This document shows positions 16,990-23,606 of a DNA stretch of 40,420 bases, one piece after another. A program made the translations under genes and the position numbers. Numbering within the stretch: the stretch's first letter is position 1; each line of letters starts with the position of its first letter. Where the stretch lies: assembly GCA_947628705.1 (NCBI GenBank), contig CANRAZ010000017.1, positions 1 through 40,420 of the forward strand, given 5' to 3'. The notes below the pieces were generated by a model, which saw only the letters and a program-made list of their open reading frames with translations, had not been told where the DNA came from and searched no databases. This DNA comes from an uncultured Lachnospiraceae bacterium (GTDB taxonomy: Bacteria > Bacillota > Clostridia > Lachnospirales > Lachnospiraceae).

Positions 16990-17934
16990 CTATTTTTTTG
17001 TTTTTTTCTTTAAAATCCATGCGCTTCCGCCGCATATAACGATTGCGCCGACAACAACAAATAACGGCGTAAAATCCCTCTTTATATTTTCCTTCTTTGC
17101 TTCCTTAGCCTCCTCAATAAGCTCTTCTTTTTCAAAGACATCAAAATCAAATTCAAGATAGCTTAAGGAAGGATAGTGAAAAAGTGTAAATACATGGTTT
17201 CCGTCATAATTGAAATCAGTAGGATAAATTGAAATCTGATAGCCCATATCATACCCCAGCTTTTCTTCAAAGTATGATTTTTCCATAACAATATATATAT
17301 CATCATTTTCGTATTGTTTTGAATAAGCTTTGTCATTATCATCAAACTTATTTGAGTAGTCGGAAACTATTTCCAAAATGTGAAAACGGTAAACATATGT
17401 ATCCTTCAGTAATTCGTTTACAAAAGGATATTCTTCTAATTCCTCCGCGAAGTAACCCTTTAATTCATATTCATTATCATCATAAAGTCCTTCAGCACTG
17501 CAGTAAGGCAGATATTCTCCATCATTCTGAAGCTCCAAAAGCTTTACTGACTTGAGCGCATCCGAAGAAGTCGCAAACCCGCTCACGTCACAATAAAGCT
17601 CTGAAACCTTAGCTTTAATTGCATAATCTGTTTCATAAGAAAAATGTTCGTCAAAGTATGTTTTATCCACTAAAAAATTCAAATACGACTCGTTTTTGTA
17701 AATATACTTTGGCACTTCAACATAAGCGGTCTTATTCCCTTGTCTTGAATCGCGAAAAGAGGATGTAAAATAAAATCGGTATACACACAAATCCTCATCT
17801 TCACCGTATCGGCCAAGACATTCCGTAAAATAACCGCTTACCAAAACAGTTTTTGATGAAGCGTCAGCAGCGGCAGAATGCTGCGTGAAAAATACAGATA
17901 CAAGCAGCGCTGTAAGCATAAGGAATTTTTTCAT
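16990..17934 (-). CDS. Secreted, C-terminally anchored protein with an internal duplication
   Basis: Unrecognised family. 314 residues: Sec signal peptide (about 1-23, MKKFLMLTALLVSVFF), extracytoplasmic part, acidic/Lys-rich stalk (about 265-285), and a C-terminal membrane helix (PLFVVVGAIVICGGSAWIL) ending in KKKTKK, so a sortase-like topology but no LPXTG. The extracytoplasmic part is two repeats: residues ~30-120 and ~157-250 share GYF-[TA]-E, VYRF-[YH], and [DE]K-[TS]-YF-[DE]-E-x4-Y-[ED]-x-x-Y-x-I in the same order. The previous gene's stop lies 20 bases upstream, so it is in the ABC operon. A ligand-binding or immunity role is a guess from context. Confidence 0.75.
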   Translation of the reverse strand: MKKFLMLTALLVSVFFTQHSAAADASSKTVLVSGYFTECLGRYGEDEDLCVYRFYFTSSFRDSRQGNKTAYVEVPKYIYKNESYLNFLVDKTYFDEHFSYETDYAIKAKVSELYCDVSGFATSSDALKSVKLLELQNDGEYLPYCSAEGLYDDNEYELKGYFAEELEEYPFVNELLKDTYVYRFHILEIVSDYSNKFDDNDKAYSKQYENDDIYIVMEKSYFEEKLGYDMGYQISIYPTDFNYDGNHVFTLFHYPSLSYLEFDFDVFEKEELIEEAKEAKKENIKRDFTPLFVVVGAIVICGGSAWILKKKTKK

Positions 17935-17954
17935 AACCGTTTACCTCATTTCTA

Positions 17955-18767
17955 TCAGTTTCTGTTTTCACCCATCAAGTCCATTCGGTCAAATGCCTCA
18001 AACAGCACAAATACTGCAAATGCCGCAAAAAGCAACTCTGCTAAAATTGTACCATAAAACGACATGCCGTAATTACTGTTGCCAAGAATATCCAAGTGCA
18101 TAACACCGGAGCCCGTGTGCCATGCCGCAACAAGATGGGACATTGGATTCCATTTGACAAGTTTTATGTGCTTTTCCGCATCTGTTCCTGTATAGATGTC
18201 AAATATCCGTCCCTCCTGAAACAGAGAAAGCAGGGTAATAAAGAGCAGCTGCACTCCGGCCACAACTGTAAATGAGACGCTGCTGTTGGCGAACAAAGCT
18301 ATCGCATTCATTACAACAGTTGTTAAAAAAAGCCACAGAGCCATCATACATATGCAATATGCCAACAGCATGACAGCTGCTTTACTCCACTCAACCCTTG
18401 AAAAAAACATGCCGGTCAAAACAGCTGCCATATAATATATCAATATGAAGCCGGCAGTCTTAACCGCAAGGACTCCCGTTTCCTTGAACAACCATTTTTT
18501 CCTGTTGCTGCACCGATAAAAATAATACATTCCTCCGACACACATATGACGGTAGATCTCAATCCCCTCGAACATTTGGAACAGCAGGAACGGAAACATT
18601 GCCAATACCATTTCAAGCAAGGTCTGCGTATTTATGGCTTCCATATAACCAAACGTACACTGCACGACTATGTAATCAGCGTTAAGCAGCTCCACGTTTC
18701 CGAACGATATGACTTTAGTTACGGAAACAGCAGCCGCACAAAGGCAACAGATTAAAAAGTTTTTCAT
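17955..18767 (-). CDS. ABC transporter permease-like membrane protein (second)
   Basis: 270 residues with about six hydrophobic segments and no recognised motif; the layout (signal-anchor-like start, large extracytoplasmic loop after TM1, then paired helices) resembles ABC-2-type permeases of bacteriocin-immunity or efflux systems. Its start overlaps the stop of the ATPase gene by 4 bases, so translation is coupled, which is the main evidence for its role. The C-terminus is MDLMGENRN after a last hydrophobic helix. Which substrate it moves is unknown. Confidence 0.75.
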   Translation of the reverse strand: MKNFLICCLCAAAVSVTKVISFGNVELLNADYIVVQCTFGYMEAINTQTLLEMVLAMFPFLLFQMFEGIEIYRHMCVGGMYYFYRCSNRKKWLFKETGVLAVKTAGFILIYYMAAVLTGMFFSRVEWSKAAVMLLAYCICMMALWLFLTTVVMNAIALFANSSVSFTVVAGVQLLFITLLSLFQEGRIFDIYTGTDAEKHIKLVKWNPMSHLVAAWHTGSGVMHLDILGNSNYGMSFYGTILAELLFAAFAVFVLFEAFDRMDLMGENRN

Positions 18768-19438
18768 TTATTTTCTTTTCCTTTATCATGCATCAGATTA
18801 TTTTCATCATTCCTTTTCATAATGCCGTCTTTCATGTAAAAAACTTCGTCTGCCAACTGTTCAATATCTTCTTTATTATGGCTTGACAAAAGAATTAACG
18901 CTCCTCTTTTCTTTTCTTCCGATACAATGTTATGCAATAGCTTCACACCGTCTTCATCGAGGCCGTTTGTCGGTTCATCTAAAATAATAATATCTGGTTT
19001 TTCCATAATCGCCTGTGCAATTTTTAATCTTTGCTTCATACCAAGTGAACACTTACGGTATGTTCTCTTGTCATCTGGATCCAAACCGACCCTCGTTATA
19101 GCGTTGCAAATGTCGTTTTCTGTCGCAATACCTTTTATTTTTGCCAGATAAACAAGATTTTTCTTTCCTGTCAGCCCCGGATACATGTCGGCGTTTTCAA
19201 TAATCATGCCAAGTGAAGGAAGTACATCCATATCATGGTGCAGCCTTTTACCGTCCAGTATAATTTCTCCTCTATCAGGCTTAATAAGCCCGCTTATTGC
19301 CCTGAACAGCATTGTCTTTCCCGAACCGTTCCTTCCGATAAAGCCATAAACCTTCCCGCTCTCAAATTCGCCTGAAACATCGCAAAGAATGGCTCTCTTT
19401 TTTATAGTCTTGCTGATGTTTTGTACTGTTAAAACCAT
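18764..19438 (-). CDS. ABC transporter ATP-binding protein
   Basis: 224-residue nucleotide-binding domain, cytoplasmic. Walker A GRNGSGKT (35-42), signature region CSLGMKQRLKIAQAI (130-144, with SLGMKQ in place of LSGGQ), Walker B IIILDEPTNGLD (150-161), and the switch His in LLSSHN. The short SLGMKQR signature is typical of ABC-2/bacteriocin-type exporters such as BcrA-like ATPases, so it likely powers efflux rather than uptake. Encoded between two permease genes, 13 bases after the first and overlapping the second by 4. Confidence 0.93.
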   Translation of the reverse strand: MVLTVQNISKTIKKRAILCDVSGEFESGKVYGFIGRNGSGKTMLFRAISGLIKPDRGEIILDGKRLHHDMDVLPSLGMIIENADMYPGLTGKKNLVYLAKIKGIATENDICNAITRVGLDPDDKRTYRKCSLGMKQRLKIAQAIMEKPDIIILDEPTNGLDEDGVKLLHNIVSEEKKRGALILLSSHNKEDIEQLADEVFYMKDGIMKRNDENNLMHDKGKENK

Positions 19439-19451
19439 TTTTCCCCTCCTG

Positions 19452-20288
19452 TCAGCCCAGACAGTCCTTTTTGGAATATCTGAAAATGAGTACAGCTGAA
19501 ATAAAGGTCAGAACGAATAAGAACAGCCAAAATGCCGTCCAATTGTTCATTGTCTGATTGTTGAAAATTTTAAGGTAAAAGAAATAATTTGTTTGATATG
19601 AAATATTTACAAAATACTTCAGATATGCAAGCACGTACAGTATTACATAGACGGGCAGGAAAAGAAAAACCTTTATCCTGAATCCCATTGTGGAGACAGC
19701 GAAAGAAAACAATGCCATTACCGCACAGAAAAGAGAAAATTTCAGAGTCATCACAACGGTATAAAAATAAGGTGCCTTAATAAACAGCGTGTGCCATAGG
19801 TAGGAGCTTATCTCTTGCATACGATCATCTTCATATAGGCTAACGCCTGTCGGAGAACCTGTTGCAGACAGCGGAAAGGCAATACAGTTTAAAAATAATT
19901 CCGTAAGCAGCGGTATTTCAAACGTAACAAAAGTTATAAAAAAAACCGCCGCAGCCTTTCCCCACATGTACTGCGATGCCGACAGTCTGGTTCTGACGTA
20001 AACAGTCTCGCCTGAATTTCTGTCATCTATAAAGGAAAAAGCTGCAGGAATAACCACAAGAAAAGGGAGCATCTGCAGCAAATATTGAAGCTCCTCGTTA
20101 CCTGCAATTTCATCCGAAAGAAGAGTTATCAGCATAGGATGGTACATGTTTGTAACATCCCTGTTCCGAAAAAGCATGACATTTCCCACATAGTGCCATG
20201 CGACAAAGAGCATAAGCACCCAAAAGACAATCTTCACTGGATTGCTGTCCTTGAACAGGCTGATTTGCATTCTGAAGCTTTGTTTCAT
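19452..20288 (-). CDS. ABC transporter permease-like membrane protein (first)
   Basis: 278 residues with about six transmembrane segments and an extracytoplasmic loop after TM1 (roughly 40-65). The segment PAAFSFIDDRNSGETVYVRTRLSASQYMWGK (start quoted only in part by position 92-122) matches the coupling-helix region of ABC-2 permeases, in which conserved D and R residues contact the ATPase. First gene of the five-gene operon; RBS GAGGAG is 5 bases before the ATG. Substrate unknown. No clear promoter directly upstream; a weak one may lie in the 20289-20540 region. Confidence 0.8.
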   Translation of the reverse strand: MKQSFRMQISLFKDSNPVKIVFWVLMLFVAWHYVGNVMLFRNRDVTNMYHPMLITLLSDEIAGNEELQYLLQMLPFLVVIPAAFSFIDDRNSGETVYVRTRLSASQYMWGKAAAVFFITFVTFEIPLLTELFLNCIAFPLSATGSPTGVSLYEDDRMQEISSYLWHTLFIKAPYFYTVVMTLKFSLFCAVMALFSFAVSTMGFRIKVFLFLPVYVILYVLAYLKYFVNISYQTNYFFYLKIFNNQTMNNWTAFWLFLFVLTFISAVLIFRYSKKDCLG

Positions 20289-20658
20289 ATTAACTCCTCG
20301 TATAAACAGAATATAAAACGAAACGCCATTTATAAAAGCTTAATAACAGACTATAACGCAGACGGGTATTAAATCTCCTGTCATTTCAAGTCATATTCAA
20401 TGGATGCGTCATAAGACGAAGATGTATTGCTTGAGCCATGGAATCCCAAGTACATTGTTTTACAGTCAAGTCCCCTTCAGCTATATATAATTTGGTAAAA
20501 TTACTATTACTCTCATTTTACCCCCCCAAAAAAAATATATAGGCAGTGACCAAAAAACGTTACCTGTCAAAACCTTTTTCATTTTACAGGTATCTTTTAT
20601 TCTATGTCAAGCTTTTTCAAAAAATTAATAATAACGTATTGCAAATTGTTACAAAAAA
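20289..20658. other. Intergenic region upstream of the ABC operon
   Basis: No confident gene. It contains a 24-codon reading frame on the minus strand (20381-20455) starting MYLGFHGSSN and ending at TGA, without a well-placed RBS; an inverted repeat (20494-20522); and a C7A8 homopolymer run (20521-20535) on the plus strand. The ABC operon transcript must start somewhere here, but I do not see a consensus promoter. Confidence 0.5.
20494..20522. repeat. Inverted repeat, possible operator
   Basis: Perfect 8-bp arms GGTAAAAT / ATTTTACC with a 13-base loop that contains AGTAAT twice. Lies 200 bases upstream of the ABC operon start and 130 upstream of the rpmF terminator. No T-run follows, so a regulator site is more likely than a terminator. 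Confidence 0.35.
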
Positions 20659-20705
20659 AGACCGTCACCCTGCAAATCAAAACCTGCAACGTAACGGTCT
20701 GTTTT
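20650..20705 (-). terminator. Intrinsic terminator of rpmF
   Basis: Hairpin AGACCGT/ACGGTCT (20659-20665 with 20694-20700, with further pairing inside) followed on the minus strand by CTTTTTTTGT. Fifteen to twenty bases after the rpmF stop. A T-run also exists on the plus side. Confidence 0.75.
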
Positions 20706-20720
20706 TCATTTTTATAAGAA

Positions 20721-20906
20721 CTAATCTTCCACTGCGACGATTTCACGCTTATTATATGAACCGCAAGCCTTGCATACTCTGTGAGGCATCATGAGCGCGC
20801 CACATTTGCTGCATTTAACAAGAGCAGGTGCTGTCATCTTCCACTGAGCACGGCGACTGTCTCTTCTCGCTTTAGAATGTTTATTCTTAGGACAAATAGC
20901 TCCCAT
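20721..20906 (-). CDS. rpmF: 50S ribosomal protein L32
   Basis: Large-subunit ribosomal protein, 61 residues. Begins MGAICPKNKHSKARRDSRRA, the standard L32 N-terminus, and keeps both zinc-ribbon Cys pairs (Cys32/Cys35 and Cys45/Cys48), so it is the zinc-binding form. I chose the ATG at 20906, 7 bases after AGGAGG. Unusually, the DUF177/YceD gene that normally precedes rpmF in Firmicutes is absent: ackA is immediately upstream and plsX/acpP do not follow. It has its own consensus promoter and terminator. Confidence 0.97.
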   Translation of the reverse strand: MGAICPKNKHSKARRDSRRAQWKMTAPALVKCSKCGALMMPHRVCKACGSYNKREIVAVED

Positions 20907-20962
20907 CTTCAAACCTCCTGACTTATTTTCGCAATACTGTCCGCTTGCGAACGCATGAGATG

Positions 20963-20991
20963 ATTATATTATAATCAATTTTCTTTGTCAA
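20963..20991 (-). promoter_or_regulatory. Consensus sigma-A promoter of rpmF
   Basis: Perfect TTGACA (20986-20991) - 17 bases - TATAAT (20963-20968) on the minus strand, in the 130-base gap between ackA and rpmF. Full consensus suits a ribosomal protein gene. Confidence 0.85.
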
Positions 20992-21036
20992 CCTTTATTT
21001 TAGGTCACCTGCAAAGTTTTTTCAGCCGGTTTGAAT

Positions 21037-22233
21037 TTATTTTCCCTCAACAAGAGCCGTCGTCTCACAGGCAATTGCATATTCCTCATTTGTAGGAATG
21101 ACAAGAACCTTGACCTTGGAATCAGGCGTGGAAATCACTACCTCTTCGCCTCTTATTGAATTTTTCTCGCTGTCTATTGAAATGCCGAGATAGCCGAAAT
21201 GCTCACATATCATCTTTCTCACCTTGCCGTCGTTTTCTCCGACGCCGGCTGTAAACGCAATTGCGTCGACACCGTTCATTGCAGCCGCATAAGAGCCGAC
21301 ATATTTGGCGACCCTGTAGCAGAAAACCTCAACCGCGCTCTGCGCAAGCTCATTTCCTTCTCTTGCCGCCTTGTCCAGATCACGGAAATCCGATGAAACT
21401 CCCGACATTCCATAAACGCCTGATTTCTTGTTAAGCACGTTCATCATTTCGGAAAGCGTGAGGTTTTCCTTGTTTGCAATAAACTCAACGATAGCAGGAT
21501 CGATATCACCCGAACGCGTTCCCATTACAAGTCCTTCAAGAGGAGTAAGTCCCATTGAGGTATCGACCGACTTGCCGTTTCGCACGGCTGAAACCGAAGC
21601 GCCGTTTCCGAGATGACAAACAATGACCTTGCTGTCGTCAGGGTCAAGCCCTGCCACGTCAATCGTTCTCTTGCTTACATAGCTGTGAGATGTTCCGTGA
21701 AAACCGTAACGACGAACCTTGTATTTTTCATAATACTCATGCGGAAGCCCGTAAAGATAGGCTTTTTCAGGCATGGTCTGGTGGAACGCAGTGTCGAAAA
21801 CAGCGACCTCAGGAGTCGAAGGCATTAGCTGGCGGCATGCGTCTATGCCTATAAGGTTCGCAGGATTATGAAGCGGTGCAAGATCATTGCAATCCTCAAT
21901 CGCCTTTATTACCCCGTCGTCAATAATAACGGATTCTGCAAAGGTCTCTCCGCCGTGTACGACTCTGTGTCCGACAGCGCCGATTTCATCAAGGGATTTA
22001 ATTACGCCGTATTCCGGATTAGTAAGGGCGGCAAGCACGTTTCCTACGGCTACCTTGTGATCCGGCAGAGGATCGTTGAATACAAGCTTTTCTCCGTCCG
22101 CCGGCTTATAGTTTAATATTCCGTCAATACCTATTCTTTCGCAAAGTCCCGAAACAAGAGCCTTGCCTGTCTCCGAGTCAATAAGCTGATATTTGAGCGA
22201 ACTGCTTCCGCAGTTGATTACTAAAACTTTCAT
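21037..22233 (-). CDS. ackA: Acetate kinase
   Basis: Makes ATP and acetate from acetyl phosphate (or the reverse); key to fermentative energy yield. 398 residues, normal length. Family marks: [15 protein letters not shown] at the N-terminus, [61 protein letters not shown] (in part) and FTAGVGEN. The pta gene lies 48 bases upstream on the same strand, so pta-ackA is an operon and the acetyl-CoA to acetate route is complete. Confidence 0.98.
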   Translation of the reverse strand: MKVLVINCGSSSLKYQLIDSETGKALVSGLCERIGIDGILNYKPADGEKLVFNDPLPDHKVAVGNVLAALTNPEYGVIKSLDEIGAVGHRVVHGGETFAESVIIDDGVIKAIEDCNDLAPLHNPANLIGIDACRQLMPSTPEVAVFDTAFHQTMPEKAYLYGLPHEYYEKYKVRRYGFHGTSHSYVSKRTIDVAGLDPDDSKVIVCHLGNGASVSAVRNGKSVDTSMGLTPLEGLVMGTRSGDIDPAIVEFIANKENLTLSEMMNVLNKKSGVYGMSGVSSDFRDLDKAAREGNELAQSAVEVFCYRVAKYVGSYAAAMNGVDAIAFTAGVGENDGKVRKMICEHFGYLGISIDSEKNSIRGEEVVISTPDSKVKVLVIPTNEEYAIACETTALVEGK

Positions 22234-22281
22234 GTCTCCTCCAACTGTTATTATTTGGTCTATATCTGTTTTTATTCAGTA

Positions 22282-23271
22282 TTATTCGCACTGTAACGCC
22301 GTAATTGCAACAACGCCAACTATGTCTTCAGCGGAACAGCCTCTGCTCAAATCGTTTACCGGCTTTGCAATGCCCTGCGTTACAGGCCCGTAAGCTTCTG
22401 CCTTAGCAAGTCTCTGAACAAGCTTGTAGCCAATGTTGCCTGCGTCAAGGTCAGGGAAGATAAGAACGTTTGCCTGTCCTGCCACATCGGAGCCCGGAGC
22501 CTTGCTTGCGCCGATTGACGGAACGATTGCGGCATCGGCCTGAAGCTCGCCGTCAATTGTAAGGTCAGGACGAAGTTCTTTTGCGATTCTGACCGCCTCA
22601 ACCACCTTGTCGACGTCGGGATGCTTTGCGCTTCCCTTTGTAGAGTGGCTTAAAAGAGCAACCTTCGGCTCTTTTCCGGTGAGAAGCTTAAAGGATTCCG
22701 CTGAGGAAATTGCAATTGCGGCAAGCTTCTCAGGGTCCGGATTCTGTTCAAGACCGCAGTCGCCGAAAACAAAAATTCCGTCTTCGCCAAACTCACAGTT
22801 ATTGACAACCATAAGGAAGAAAGCTGACACCAGCTTTGTGCCGGGCTTTGTCTTGACGATCTGAAGAGAAGGACGAAGCGTATTTGCCGTCGAATGGCAG
22901 GCGCCTGAAACAACGCCGTCCGCCGCATTCATCTTAACCATCATGCAGGCATAGTACATGAAATCTGTCGTAAGGAGCCTTTTTGCTTCCTCTTCTGTCA
23001 TTCCCTTTGCTTTTCTAAGCTCTGTAAGAGCCGCCGTGTAAGCTTCCAGTTCAGGCGAATTTAAAGGATTAATAACCTTGATTTTGCCGATATCAAGTCC
23101 CTTTGCGTTTTCAGCGACCTGCTCGTCAGTTGCAAGAACGATTATATCAGCAATTTCTTCATTAACAACGGTCACGGCTGCTTCCCATGTCCTTCTGTCC
23201 ATTCCCTCAGGAAGAACTATTGTTTTTTTGCATGCTTTTGCTCTGGCTTTAATAGTATCAATGAATGCCAT
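22282..23271 (-). CDS. pta: Phosphate acetyltransferase
   Basis: Converts acetyl-CoA and phosphate to acetyl phosphate for AckA. 329 residues, the short class I form lacking the N-terminal regulatory domain of E. coli Pta. Family marks: IVLPEGMDRRTWEAA, VSGACHSTANTLRPSLQI, FFLMVV, FGDCGLEQNPDPEKLA, LLSHSTKGSAKHPDVDKV (part), and the C-terminal LIFPDLDAGNIGYKLVQRLA region. RBS AAGGAGACACTG precedes the ATG. First gene of the pta-ackA operon, with its own promoter. Confidence 0.97.
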   Translation of the reverse strand: MAFIDTIKARAKACKKTIVLPEGMDRRTWEAAVTVVNEEIADIIVLATDEQVAENAKGLDIGKIKVINPLNSPELEAYTAALTELRKAKGMTEEEAKRLLTTDFMYYACMMVKMNAADGVVSGACHSTANTLRPSLQIVKTKPGTKLVSAFFLMVVNNCEFGEDGIFVFGDCGLEQNPDPEKLAAIAISSAESFKLLTGKEPKVALLSHSTKGSAKHPDVDKVVEAVRIAKELRPDLTIDGELQADAAIVPSIGASKAPGSDVAGQANVLIFPDLDAGNIGYKLVQRLAKAEAYGPVTQGIAKPVNDLSRGCSAEDIVGVVAITALQCE

Positions 23272-23342
23272 ATCAGTGTCTCCTTTTATTGTAATTTTAA
23301 TAATGATTATATATCTGTAAAACGCAGATTAAACACTTTTTC

Positions 23343-23371
23343 ATTATACTCCCATGAAATTGTCATGGCAA
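23343..23371 (-). promoter_or_regulatory. Sigma-A promoter of pta-ackA
   Basis: TTGCCA (23366-23371) - 17 bases - TATAAT (23343-23348) on the minus strand, about 70 bases upstream of the pta start. Confidence 0.75.
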
Positions 23372-23606
23372 GCCCTTAAAAAAAATTTATTGGGCATTTT
23401 CCCCTGTAAGAAATCATATATATTTTTGTAAACGTCACTGAATTTCATCGTAATTTCCGGCGGCTTTAAGGCTACAGCCGACGATTTTTATTGAAATACA
23501 CTGCCGTTTCAGCACGCAGAACCGACGCTCTAATTTTCAGTCAGGCAAAGATTATTCATTATCAAAGCAGATGCTCACAAAATTCTGCGGAAAGGAAACT
23601 TTAAAT
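23372..23606. other. Intergenic region before the P-type ATPase
   Basis: Gap between the pta promoter and the ATPase start. It holds a short hairpin (GGCGGCTTTAAGGCTACAGCCG-like, about 23459-23481 with CGGCT/AGCCG arms) and GC-richer sequence after it. I looked for a yybP-ykoY-like element (metal riboswitch often before such pumps) and did not see its conserved bulge sequences. No clear promoter. Confidence 0.4.

Noticed and set aside
20521-20535. C7A8 run as a phase-variation switch
   Set aside because: It is intergenic, not in a reading frame or between promoter boxes that I can support.
23078-23320. Open reading frames opposite pta, ackA, ruvB and the U32 gene
   Set aside because: They lie on the opposite strand of well-supported genes, lack ribosome binding sites and match no protein family that I recognise.
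23372-23606. yybP-ykoY-type metal riboswitch before the P-type ATPase
   Set aside because: The conserved loop sequences are not present; only a short hairpin is seen.
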